A stretch of DNA of 19,682 nucleotides. Source: an uncultured Bacilli bacterium (GTDB lineage Bacteria > Bacillota_I > Bacilli_A > RF39 > UBA660). Shown piece by piece: positions 1-7,003 of this stretch. A model generated the notes under the pieces. The model was not told where the DNA came from. It saw only the letters and a program-made list of their open reading frames with translations, and made no database searches. How positions within the stretch are numbered: the stretch's first letter is position 1; each line of letters opens with the position of its first letter. The stretch lies in the NCBI GenBank assembly GCA_910587745.1, contig CAJUNE010000023.1:1-19682 (forward strand), given 5' to 3'. Made by a program: the position numbers and the translations under genes.

Positions 1-117
1 TGGCTTTTTCATTGTTAAAGGTTCATCAAATAATTCTTCATATAATTCTTTAGTTAAATGAACATGTCTATTACTGATGGCAATTTTTCCATATATTTTT
101 TCTTTAATATTTTTCAT
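1..117 (-). CDS. pduL: PduL-type phosphate propanoyltransferase, N-terminal fragment (runs off left edge)
   Basis: Only the first 39 codons are in the window. The peptide begins MKNIKEKIYGKIAISNRHVH and continues LTKELYEELF. The NRHVHL stretch matches the start of PduL-type phosphotransacylases, where the two histidines of HVH (here His18 and His20) help bind metal. The family moves an acyl group between CoA and phosphate (propanoyl-CoA to propanoyl phosphate, or acetyl-CoA to acetyl phosphate), and in many Firmicutes it stands in for Pta. The start is an ATG at 117 with AAAGTGAG upstream. An extended -10 lies at 148-156, beyond the murE terminator, so it is probably a separate transcription unit. 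The family call rests on one short but characteristic motif; the rest of the protein cannot be checked here. Confidence 0.75.
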   Translation of the reverse strand, partial: MKNIKEKIYGKIAISNRHVHLTKELYEELFDEPLTMKKP

Positions 118-147
118 TTTTTACTCACTTTCTTTTATATTATTTTT

Positions 148-156
148 ATTATAACA
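148..156 (-). promoter_or_regulatory. Extended -10 promoter for pduL
   Basis: Read on the minus strand this is TGTTATAAT, a perfect TATAAT with the extended TG element. It lies about 30 nt upstream of the PduL start codon. No good -35 is visible; the expected place overlaps the murE terminator hairpin. The extended -10 may compensate for that. Confidence 0.55.
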
Positions 157-160
157 TATT

Positions 161-190
161 AAAAGAAAAAAGAAGAGTGTTTACTCTTCT
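161..190 (-). terminator. Intrinsic terminator of the murE operon
   Basis: On the minus strand an 8-bp stem AGAAGAGT/ACTCTTCT with a 4-nt loop is followed by TTTTTCTTTT. The 5' arm overlaps the last codons and stop of murE. Confidence 0.8.
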
Positions 191-1650
191 AAATTCATTT
201 TATTTTTTATTTCTTTTATTACTTCTAATTCACTAAAGTATTTTTTTTCTCCTTTTACATCTTGATATTCTTCATGACCCTTTCCTACCAAGAGTATTAA
301 ATCACCATTTTCTGCATTATTTAAAGCATATTCAATAGCATCTTTTCGATCTTCTATTTCTATATATTTTGCATTTACTTTGCCTAATCCAACTTTAATA
401 TCACTATTAATTGATTCGATACTTTCAAATCGTGGATTATCTTCGGTAATTATACATAAATCACTAGATCCACCTATTATTTCACCTAAATTATATCTTC
501 TTTCTTTAGGTCGATTACCGCCACCACCAAATACACTAATTAATCTCTTAGGATTATATGCTCTTAATGTTTTCACTAGTTCTTTCATACCATCTTCAGT
601 ATGTGCATAATCTATTAAGACTTTAAATTTTGAGGTTATGAGAGCTATCTCCATTCTACCTCTTACTTTAACATTTATTAATACTTCTTTAGCTTTACTT
701 GTATCTAAGCCTAGAGCTTTTGCTACTGCTATAGCACATAAAGAATTATAAATATTAAACTCTCCAGGTATACTTGTTTTAAATGTATCTTCTATTAATC
801 CTATTGTATTAAATTCAGAACCAAAGAAGTCTTCTTCATTTATTAATTCTATGCTTTCAGCTTTAATATCAGCTTTATTATTAATACTGTAGGTAATTAC
901 TGGTACTTCAACATTTCTTAATACTTTATCTAAATGCATTGAATCATTATTTGATACTACTTTTTTACTGTTTAAAAATAATTTATTCTTACAAGATACA
1001 TACTCATCCCAACTTTCATGTTCACCGGGACCTATGTGATCTGTAGTTAAATTAGTTAAAACTCCAATATCAAATATTATTCCTGCAAGACGATTTAATT
1101 TAAATGCTTGACTAGAACATTCCATAGTTACATGAGTAATACCATTATCTTTCATTTCTTTTAAATATTTGAATACTTCATATGATTCGGGTGTTGTATT
1201 ATCAGTGTGAATCACAACATCTCTATATTTAATACCAATACTACCGATTAGACCACAATTCATACCAATATTATTTAATATGTCTTTTATCATATGAGTA
1301 GTAGTTGTCTTCCCTGTTGTTCCTGTAACACCAATAATAGTTAATTCTTCATCTGGATTACTAAAATATGCTTTAGATAAATAAGCTAAAGTTATTCTTG
1401 TATCATCAACTTTAATAATATTTATATCTTCTTTTATATCTACAATTTTAGATACAACTATAGTATTGGCTCCGTTTTTAATAGCATCTTTAATATAATC
1501 ATGACCATCATTATTATATCCTACTAAAGCAATATACATATCATTTTTTGTTACTTTACGACTATCATATTTTATATCGTTTATTTCAGTATCTAAGTTT
1601 CCTTTTAAAAGTGTAAAACTTATGTTTTTTAGTAAATCATTTAATTTCAT
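181..1650 (-). CDS. murE: UDP-MurNAc-tripeptide synthetase MurE (meso-DAP-adding type, divergent motifs)
   Basis: This 489-aa protein is a Mur ligase that adds the third residue to UDP-MurNAc-L-Ala-D-Glu in the cytoplasm. The N-terminal domain spans about 1-100. The ATP P-loop GVTGTTGKTT is at 107-116, the central domain carries TTPES at 152-156 and a probable carbamylated lysine near K221, and the C-terminal domain has DYAHTEDG at 347-354, DNPR at 404-407 and GKGHE at 456-460. DNPR is the known signature for choosing meso-diaminopimelate over lysine, and dapF lies directly upstream. Several usual motifs differ: SSQ at 179-181 where SSH is common, DHIGPGEH at 204-211 where DHLDFHG is common, and HTED instead of HTPD. 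The start ATG has GGGAGGT upstream and lies 10 bp after dapF. MurE function is very likely; DAP specificity is inferred. Confidence 0.9.
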   Translation of the reverse strand: MKLNDLLKNISFTLLKGNLDTEINDIKYDSRKVTKNDMYIALVGYNNDGHDYIKDAIKNGANTIVVSKIVDIKEDINIIKVDDTRITLAYLSKAYFSNPDEELTIIGVTGTTGKTTTTHMIKDILNNIGMNCGLIGSIGIKYRDVVIHTDNTTPESYEVFKYLKEMKDNGITHVTMECSSQAFKLNRLAGIIFDIGVLTNLTTDHIGPGEHESWDEYVSCKNKLFLNSKKVVSNNDSMHLDKVLRNVEVPVITYSINNKADIKAESIELINEEDFFGSEFNTIGLIEDTFKTSIPGEFNIYNSLCAIAVAKALGLDTSKAKEVLINVKVRGRMEIALITSKFKVLIDYAHTEDGMKELVKTLRAYNPKRLISVFGGGGNRPKERRYNLGEIIGGSSDLCIITEDNPRFESIESINSDIKVGLGKVNAKYIEIEDRKDAIEYALNNAENGDLILLVGKGHEEYQDVKGEKKYFSELEVIKEIKNKMNLEE

Positions 1651-1660
1651 GATTACCTCC

Positions 1661-2512
1661 CTATTTTATATGTGAAACATCTATTTCACTTTCAAAGACA
1701 AAATTACTTGGACCTTTCATATATAGTTCATCACTATATTCTATTTCTAATGGTCCTCCAATTTGTTCTACTGTACAAGTATTTTCTGTTAATTCTAGTC
1801 TACTTGCTATTACAACAGCAGTTGAACAACCTGTTCCACATCCAATTGTTTCGCCGGTTCCTCTTTCCCATTCTCTTATTTTAATATAATTCTTATTTAT
1901 AATTTCTGCAAAAGTTACATTAGTTTTCTTAGGAAATACGTCCGTATTCCGTTCAATCGCTGGCCCATATTTTGCAACATCGAAATTCATGACATCACTA
2001 ACAAATATGACAGTGTGAGGATTTCCCCAAGATAAACTACTCATTATAAATTCTTGATCTAATATTTTAACTTTTTCTTCAATAAATTCTGACTTAGTTG
2101 TATTAACTGGTATAAGCTTAGAATCAAATATTGGTTTTCCAATATTAGCTTTGATATTTGATACTAAATTGGCATCATTAATTGTTAATTCTAGTCTTTT
2201 TATGCCTCCTAATGTTTCAATAGTTAAATTTGTTTTATCTGTTAATTTATGATCATAAACAAATTTTCCTACACTTCGAATGGCATTCCCACACATTTCA
2301 GCTTCAGTACCATCTGGATTAAATATTCGCATTCTAAAGTCTGCTACAACACTTGGACATATTAGTACCATGCCATCACTACCTATACCGAAATGTCTAT
2401 TTGATACAAATCTGGCTAACTCATTTAAATCATTTGGTAATTCTTGATTAATTGTTTCAATATAAACATAATCATTACCATATGCTTGCATTTTTGTAAA
2501 TTTTATTTTCAC
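1661..2512 (-). CDS. dapF: Diaminopimelate epimerase DapF (GTG start)
   Basis: A 283-aa PLP-independent epimerase that converts LL-diaminopimelate to meso-diaminopimelate, the substrate for DNPR-type MurE and a lysine precursor. The N-terminus MKIKFTKMQAYGNDYVYIE matches the family start. The two catalytic cysteines of the acid/base pair are present: Cys74 in EMCGNAIR and Cys225 in ETIGCGTGCS. Substrate-binding GNPH is at 163-166 and ERGTGE at 216-221. The length is normal. The start codon reads GTG on the minus strand and the Shine-Dalgarno is weak (AGAAGTGAT), which suggests moderate initiation or coupling to the upstream PLP-enzyme gene, whose stop is 11 bp away. murE begins 10 bp downstream, so the three genes form an operon. 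Confidence 0.95.
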   Translation of the reverse strand: MKIKFTKMQAYGNDYVYIETINQELPNDLNELARFVSNRHFGIGSDGMVLICPSVVADFRMRIFNPDGTEAEMCGNAIRSVGKFVYDHKLTDKTNLTIETLGGIKRLELTINDANLVSNIKANIGKPIFDSKLIPVNTTKSEFIEEKVKILDQEFIMSSLSWGNPHTVIFVSDVMNFDVAKYGPAIERNTDVFPKKTNVTFAEIINKNYIKIREWERGTGETIGCGTGCSTAVVIASRLELTENTCTVEQIGGPLEIEYSDELYMKGPSNFVFESEIDVSHIK

Positions 2513-2523
2513 TTAAATCACTT

Positions 2524-3702
2524 CTATTCTAATGCTTGTTTTAAATCATTTATGATATCATCAGCATCTTCAATTCCCACAGAAAGTCTTAATAATGTAT
2601 CAGTTATACCTAGTTCATTTCGCACTTCTTCACTAACTTCAGTATGGGTTCTACTAATTGGATGCGTAATTAAACTTTCAACTCCACCTAAACTTTCGGC
2701 GAAAGTTATTAATTTAATTTTATTTAATATTTTATTAACATTTTCCATATTATCTACTCTAAATGATATCATACCACCAAAACCAGTAGATTGTTTTTTT
2801 GTAGTTTCATAATCTGGATGATCTTCAAATCCAACAAAATAAACTTCTTCTATATGTTCGTGGTTTCTTAAGAAATTAGCTACTTTAATAGCATTTTCCT
2901 CATGTTTTTTCATTCGTAAAGCTAGCGTTTTAATTCCTCTTAGTAATATCCAAGAGTCCATTGGTCCTAAACCTGCTCCATTAATGTACATCTGTATTTC
3001 TAATTTTTCACCTATAGATTCATCTTTTACTACTACTATACCTGCTAAAACGTCATTGTGTCCACCTAGATATTTTGTTCCACTATGAAGGACAATATCA
3101 GCACCTAAAGTTAATGGCCTTTGGAAATATGGTGTTAAGAATGTATTATCAACTACTACTAACGCTCCTATATTATGGGCTATATCACAAATTGCTTTGA
3201 TATCAGCTACACGCATCATAGGATTAGATGGAGTTTCAATAAAAATCATTTTTGTATTTTCTTTGATTGTACTTTTTAATAAATCTAAATTTCTTAAATC
3301 TATTCTGTTGCTTTCTATACCAATTGGATTTAATACTTCATCAACACAACGTACAGTTCCACCATATATATCATCTGATAATATAATATGATCTCCTTTT
3401 TTTAATAAAGAGAATACTAAAGATACTGCAGCCATTCCAGAATTAACCGCGAAGCCTCTTTCTCCATCTTCTAATATGCACATTGTTCTTTCTAATTCCT
3501 CACGAGTGGGATTTATGCATCTAGCATAATTATAATTAGTTCTATCTTCAATAGAAGGATGTTTAAATGTTGCTGTTTGATATATTGGATAACTTAAAGA
3601 ACCTGTATAGGGATCTACTCCATTAGCACCATGAACAACAATTGATTCTAATTTTAAGTTTTCTTTCTTATCATTATTCTTGTAATCTTTGAAATTTTTC
3701 AT
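2524..3702 (-). CDS. PLP-dependent trans-sulfuration enzyme (cystathionine gamma-synthase/lyase or beta-lyase family)
   Basis: A 392-aa member of the Cys/Met metabolism PLP enzyme family (fold type I). Visible hallmarks are YARCINPTREELE (about 59-71), SGMAAV (88-93), ETPSNP (156-161), VDNTFLTPYFQRP (184-196), HSGTKYLGGHND with the PLP Schiff-base lysine at K210, and SLGGVESLITHP (337-348). Members interconvert cysteine, cystathionine, homocysteine and methionine precursors. The exact reaction cannot be assigned by eye, so no symbol is given. A longer reading frame begins at a TTG at 3723, but the strong AAGGAGG lies inside it and is correctly spaced for the ATG at 3702, which I use. A clear promoter precedes the gene. 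dapF and murE follow closely, linking sulfur or aspartate-family amino acid metabolism to wall precursor synthesis. Confidence 0.88.
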   Translation of the reverse strand: MKNFKDYKNNDKKENLKLESIVVHGANGVDPYTGSLSYPIYQTATFKHPSIEDRTNYNYARCINPTREELERTMCILEDGERGFAVNSGMAAVSLVFSLLKKGDHIILSDDIYGGTVRCVDEVLNPIGIESNRIDLRNLDLLKSTIKENTKMIFIETPSNPMMRVADIKAICDIAHNIGALVVVDNTFLTPYFQRPLTLGADIVLHSGTKYLGGHNDVLAGIVVVKDESIGEKLEIQMYINGAGLGPMDSWILLRGIKTLALRMKKHEENAIKVANFLRNHEHIEEVYFVGFEDHPDYETTKKQSTGFGGMISFRVDNMENVNKILNKIKLITFAESLGGVESLITHPISRTHTEVSEEVRNELGITDTLLRLSVGIEDADDIINDLKQALE

Positions 3703-3739
3703 TTTTCCTCCTTGGAAACACAAGCATTTCCTTAAATCT

Positions 3740-3769
3740 AGTATACTCGAGGACTTAATTAGTTGTCAA
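3740..3769 (-). promoter_or_regulatory. Promoter of the PLP enzyme-dapF-murE operon
   Basis: On the minus strand TTGACA (3764-3769) and TATACT (3740-3745) are separated by 18 bp. The predicted start gives a leader of about 30 nt containing AAGGAGG. A short inverted repeat GGAAA/TTTCC in that leader sits just before the ribosome binding site. Confidence 0.75.
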
Positions 3770-3810
3770 GAAATCCCCTTTGTACTTTACACTTTTACTA
3801 TATTATATGA

Positions 3811-3843
3811 AAAAAGATAAGAATTAATTTTTCTTATCTTTTT
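3811..3843. terminator. Symmetric hairpin terminator after the kinase gene
   Basis: A perfect 13-bp stem, AAAAAGATAAGAA (3811-3823) with TTCTTATCTTTTT (3831-3843), around a 7-nt loop. The A/T ends give a U tract on either strand. Its position just after the minus-strand kinase stop makes it that gene's terminator. Confidence 0.85.
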
Positions 3844-3852
3844 ATTCTTAAC

Positions 3853-4413
3853 CTATTTATTATTTATCTCAAATAATTCTCTTATTTTTTCATAAGCTTT
3901 ATCAAAATCATCCATGGCAAGTCTTATGACTTTAGTATTTGGTAATGCTTCTATTTCTGGTAAAAGACTAGCATACATATTTTGTTGATTAACACTATTT
4001 TCAATACTAAATGCTTGATAATTATGATGTTCTCTTTTTAATCTAGTTCCATATATACTTGTATCTTCTAAATATAATGATATATAATATATTTCATAAT
4101 TAAGCTTCCCTAATCTTTTTAATAATTCTTCATATACATCATTAAAATCATAATCTTTATATCCTAATAAAGCATATACTTGCTCTGTAAAAAATGTTCT
4201 GTCAAAGATTAAATTCATATCACAATCTTCTATTTCTTTTAAATAGTCTAATAAGGCAAAATACATTTTTTTACTCTTTTCTTTTCCAGTTATAGTTTTA
4301 TCTTTTTGACCTGATAAACGATAAAGATTTGATGCAGGGATATTATCCCTTAAAAAATTAGTTAATGTTGTTTTTCCACAGCCTTGTGGACCTTCAATTA
4401 CTATAAATTTCAT
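3853..4413 (-). CDS. P-loop nucleoside/nucleotide kinase (deoxynucleoside kinase or thymidylate kinase-like)
   Basis: A 186-aa soluble kinase. The Walker A motif GPQGCGKTT is at 8-16 near the N-terminus, as in deoxynucleoside and dTMP kinases. FDRTFFTEQVY at 70-80 gives the DR pair typical of the substrate-binding strand in these families. RLKREHH at 124-130 resembles the arginine-rich lid. It is a little shorter than typical dTMP kinases (about 205-215 aa), and the usual DRY/F-like context is changed to DRTFF, so the substrate is uncertain. It is transcribed divergently from thyX with only 124 bp between start codons, which suggests a role in dTMP or deoxynucleotide supply. That is an inference from context. 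The start ATG has AGGAGGAAG upstream. Confidence 0.75.
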   Translation of the reverse strand: MKFIVIEGPQGCGKTTLTNFLRDNIPASNLYRLSGQKDKTITGKEKSKKMYFALLDYLKEIEDCDMNLIFDRTFFTEQVYALLGYKDYDFNDVYEELLKRLGKLNYEIYYISLYLEDTSIYGTRLKREHHNYQAFSIENSVNQQNMYASLLPEIEALPNTKVIRLAMDDFDKAYEKIRELFEINNK

Positions 4414-4431
4414 ATTACTTCCTCCTATTTA

Positions 4432-4460
4432 AATTTACAAAAAAAGTAGATATTTGTCAA
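4432..4460 (-). promoter_or_regulatory. Promoter of the kinase gene
   Basis: Minus strand: consensus TTGACA (4455-4460), 17-bp spacer, then TAAATT (4432-4437). It is back to back with the thyX promoter; the two -35 boxes are only 6 bp apart. Confidence 0.7.
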
Positions 4461-4466
4461 TTCTTA

Positions 4467-4496
4467 TTGCTTTTATTTTAAAAATTTGGTTATAAT
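4467..4496 (+). promoter_or_regulatory. Promoter of thyX
   Basis: TATAAT at 4491-4496 with a weak -35 TTGCTT at 4467-4472 (18-bp spacer). The leader is about 35 nt and carries GAGGAGGT before the thyX ATG. Confidence 0.6.
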
Positions 4497-4537
4497 TAGG
4501 TATAAGATTATTTGATCTATAATGAGGAGGTATATTT

Positions 4538-5218
4538 ATGAAGATTATAGAACCAAAAATGGAAGTTGAAAAATTTGATGGGAAAGCCATTATGAAAAGA
4601 CTAGAAAGAGCTTGTAGAACTTGCTATCGTTCTGAGGGTAGTATCACAGATGAAAGTTATAAAACTTTACTTAATAATTGTATTACACGTGGGCATGAAT
4701 CAATTTTAGAACACGAAAAAATTACAATTCGTATGACTTGCGATATTGGAGTTTATAAAGATTTAACTAGACATCGTATTGCTTCTTTTTCAGTAGAGTC
4801 TACTAGATATTGTAATTATGGAAAAGATAAATTTGATAACGAAATAAAAGTAATGAGACCTTGTAATATTGATCCTAATTCTAAATTATATGAACATTGG
4901 ACTACTGCGATGGAACAAATTGAAAAAGAATATCTTGCTATGTCTAAAGAAGGCGCTACTGCTGACCAATTAAGAATGCTTCTTCCTCATAGTACTGCTG
5001 CTGAAGTTACAATGAGTGCTAATATTAGAGAATGGAAACATATCTTTAACTTAAGAGCTAATAATCATGCTCATCCAGCTATTCAACAATTATTAATACC
5101 ACTTCTTTTATTATTTAAAAAAGAAATGCCAGAAATTTTTTCAGATGTTCCTTATAATGAAAAATTTGAAGAAATGTATTTTCAAAAATTAGCTGATATT
5201 TCTTATATGAAAGATTAA
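4538..5218 (+). CDS. thyX: Flavin-dependent thymidylate synthase ThyX
   Basis: A 226-aa enzyme that methylates dUMP to dTMP using methylenetetrahydrofolate, FAD and NAD(P)H. The family signature RHRX7S is complete: RHRIASFSVES at 78-88, followed by TRY. HESILEHE at 53-60 and the C-terminal region ANNHAHPAIQQ (about 175-185) also fit the family. The length is normal. It has its own promoter and GAGGAGGT ribosome binding site and is followed by a terminator, so it is monocistronic. ThyX is the folate-sparing alternative to ThyA and is common in small or AT-rich genomes. Whether thyA is also present cannot be seen here. The divergent neighbour is a nucleotide kinase that may act on the same pool. 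Confidence 0.97.
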   Translation: MKIIEPKMEVEKFDGKAIMKRLERACRTCYRSEGSITDESYKTLLNNCITRGHESILEHEKITIRMTCDIGVYKDLTRHRIASFSVESTRYCNYGKDKFDNEIKVMRPCNIDPNSKLYEHWTTAMEQIEKEYLAMSKEGATADQLRMLLPHSTAAEVTMSANIREWKHIFNLRANNHAHPAIQQLLIPLLLLFKKEMPEIFSDVPYNEKFEEMYFQKLADISYMKD

Positions 5219-5225
5219 GTATTAT

Positions 5226-5266
5226 AAAAAGTTTCTGAGATTTATATAAATTTTAGAAACTTTTTT
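5226..5266 (+). terminator. Terminator after thyX
   Basis: An 11-bp stem, AAAAAGTTTCT (5226-5236) with AGAAACTTTTT (5255-5265), followed by T. The loop contains a small palindrome TTTATATAAA. Confidence 0.8.
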
Positions 5267-5294
5267 GATTGTTTTTTTGTTTTAATGTTATAAT
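5265..5294 (+). promoter_or_regulatory. Promoter of the HAD-PHP operon
   Basis: TATAAT at 5289-5294 preceded by TG at 5286-5287 (extended -10). A partial -35 TTGATT at 5265-5270 abuts the thyX terminator. Confidence 0.6.
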
Positions 5295-5329
5295 ATTTTT
5301 ATTGAATTTATTAAGGAGGATATTTGATT

Positions 5330-6073
5330 ATGGATTTAAAATTGGAATCTATAAATATATTTGATTTTGATGGTACCCTTACTACTGAGACTTGGCCTAA
5401 ATTTTGGGTATGGGTAGAAAAATATGGATATGATGGTAAAAAACGAAATGAGGAATTAGAATTTGCATTGGCCCAATATAGAAAAGTAAATATTGGAAAT
5501 GAATTAGAAACTTTTTTTGGATTTTTTAATAGTTTACTTCAAAAAAATAATGATACTATTACGCTTGAAGAATTAATGAATGGAGAAAAATATATTAAAT
5601 ATAATCCTGGAGTCATAGATTTTTTAAAAAATAATAATGCTAAAAATTATATTGTTTCGGGTGGAATTAAAGAATTTTTAAATAATTTAAGTATTTCATC
5701 TTATTTTGAAGAAATATATGGTACCCCTTTGATATGGGAAAAAAATAAAATTTGTGGGATTGGTTCTGTAATGACCGATGATAAAAAAATAGTCGCAATT
5801 AAAGAAATATTGAAAGATAATAATCGAAAAAATAATAATTGTAGAAATGTTTACTATATTGGTGATGGTTATAGTGATTATGCTGCAATGGAATTTGTAC
5901 ATAGAAATGGTGGGAAAGCAATTTTCGTTCACCAACCCAATAAAGATGATGAACTTTATCAACACAATCTTGAAATATATGAATTATTAAATAAAAATAA
6001 TATTGTCGACTTTTGTTGTATTGCTGATTATACGAAAAATAGTAAACTTTATAATATTTTAAAGAGATTATAG
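5330..6073 (+). CDS. HAD-superfamily phosphatase (phosphoserine-phosphatase-like, HAD-IB type)
   Basis: A 247-aa HAD hydrolase. Motif I is DFDGT (nucleophile D12, general acid D14), the motif II serine lies in IVSGG (S110), the motif III lysine lies in DDKK (about 151-154), and motif IV is GDGYSD (D179, D183). The cap inserted after motif I is alpha-helical, as in the C1/IB group that includes phosphoserine phosphatase. The substrate is not determinable by eye. A TTG six bases upstream (5324) could extend the frame, but AAGGAGG at 5313-5319 suits the ATG at 5330 better. The next gene, a PHP phosphoesterase, begins 14 bp after the stop and is cotranscribed, suggesting two steps of phosphate-ester metabolism. 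Confidence 0.85.
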   Translation: MDLKLESINIFDFDGTLTTETWPKFWVWVEKYGYDGKKRNEELEFALAQYRKVNIGNELETFFGFFNSLLQKNNDTITLEELMNGEKYIKYNPGVIDFLKNNNAKNYIVSGGIKEFLNNLSISSYFEEIYGTPLIWEKNKICGIGSVMTDDKKIVAIKEILKDNNRKNNNCRNVYYIGDGYSDYAAMEFVHRNGGKAIFVHQPNKDDELYQHNLEIYELLNKNNIVDFCCIADYTKNSKLYNILKRL

Positions 6074-6087
6074 AAATGAGGAATAAT

Positions 6088-6975
6088 ATGATTGATTTAC
6101 ATTTACATTCTAATCATTCAGATGGAACTGATTCTGTTGCTGAAATATTAAAAAAAGCTGAAGATAAAAAGTTAGAAATTATTTCTATAACTGATCATGA
6201 TTCAATAGATGCTTATTTTGAATTAGAAAAAAATCCTACTATGCTAAATTTATTTTCAAGTAAAGTTATTACAGGTTGTGAATTTAAAACTTTTTTTGGT
6301 GGTATTAGTATTGAAATTTTAGGATATGGTTTTGATTATAGAAATATAAAAATGCCTCCTGTTGATTCTAAGTCTATCCAAAGTTTATATATAGAACAAT
6401 TTAAAAAAATTATGAATACTTATGGCTTTATATATGATAATAATGAATTATATATTGATTTTAATAATCCAAATAAACATTTTGCAGGTTATGTTGTAGC
6501 TTATGAGATTCTTAGACACCCTGAAAATAGTGATTTAGTAAAAAGAATTGGCGGATTTACACCAAATGACTTTTTTAGAACTCAACAATGTAATAAAGAT
6601 AGTATATTTTATATTGATGAATCTAAATATTATTTATCTGCAGAACAAATAATAAAATTAATTCATGATGCTGGTGGCCTAGCTTTCTTAGCGCATCCTT
6701 ATATTTATAATATTTCAAATCATGAAAGTTTTATAAGCGATATTTTATCTAATACTGATATAGATGGTGTTGAATGTATTTACCCTTTATTTTCAGAAGA
6801 ACAAAGAAATACAATTCTTTTTCTAGCCCAAAAGCATAACAAATTAGTATCTGGTGGAACTGATTTTCATGGTAAAAATAAACCTAATATAGAACTTGGT
6901 ACTGGTATTAATAATAATGTTGATATTCCTGCTAGCTTTATAGCAGACTGGTTTAATAAATCTAAAACACTTTAA
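6088..6975 (+). CDS. PHP-domain metal-dependent phosphoesterase
   Basis: A 295-aa PHP-domain protein of the stand-alone type (the class containing 3',5'-nucleoside bisphosphate phosphatase and RNase AM), about the usual 280-300 aa length. Metal-ligand motifs are intact: HLH (H5, H7), SDG (D12), TDHD (D36, H37), E65 in GCEFK, H131, AHP (H203) and GTDFHG (D259, H261). It is a soluble hydrolase using two or three metal ions. An upstream ATG at 6076 is in frame, but AGGA (6078-6082) precedes the ATG at 6088. Starting there gives MIDLHLHS, the normal family N-terminus, so I chose it. It is cotranscribed with the upstream HAD phosphatase and ends at a shared convergent terminator. The substrate is unknown. 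Confidence 0.88.
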   Translation: MIDLHLHSNHSDGTDSVAEILKKAEDKKLEIISITDHDSIDAYFELEKNPTMLNLFSSKVITGCEFKTFFGGISIEILGYGFDYRNIKMPPVDSKSIQSLYIEQFKKIMNTYGFIYDNNELYIDFNNPNKHFAGYVVAYEILRHPENSDLVKRIGGFTPNDFFRTQQCNKDSIFYIDESKYYLSAEQIIKLIHDAGGLAFLAHPYIYNISNHESFISDILSNTDIDGVECIYPLFSEEQRNTILFLAQKHNKLVSGGTDFHGKNKPNIELGTGINNNVDIPASFIADWFNKSKTL

Positions 6976-7003
6976 AAACTGATTAGATTTCTAACCAGTT
7001 TTT
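6974..7003. terminator. Bidirectional terminator between the PHP gene and clpC
   Basis: AAAAACTGATTAG (6974-6986) pairs with CTAACCAGTTTTT (6991-7003). The single mismatch becomes a G-U pair on the minus strand. U tracts occur on both sides, so it can serve both converging genes. Confidence 0.85.

Noticed and set aside
3703..3723. Extension of the PLP enzyme to a TTG at 3723
   Set aside because: The added codons contain the AAGGAGG ribosome binding site for the ATG at 3702.
5324..5329. TTG start for the HAD phosphatase
   Set aside because: It is only 4 nt from the AAGGAGG; the ATG at 5330 is better spaced and the protein gains nothing from two more residues.
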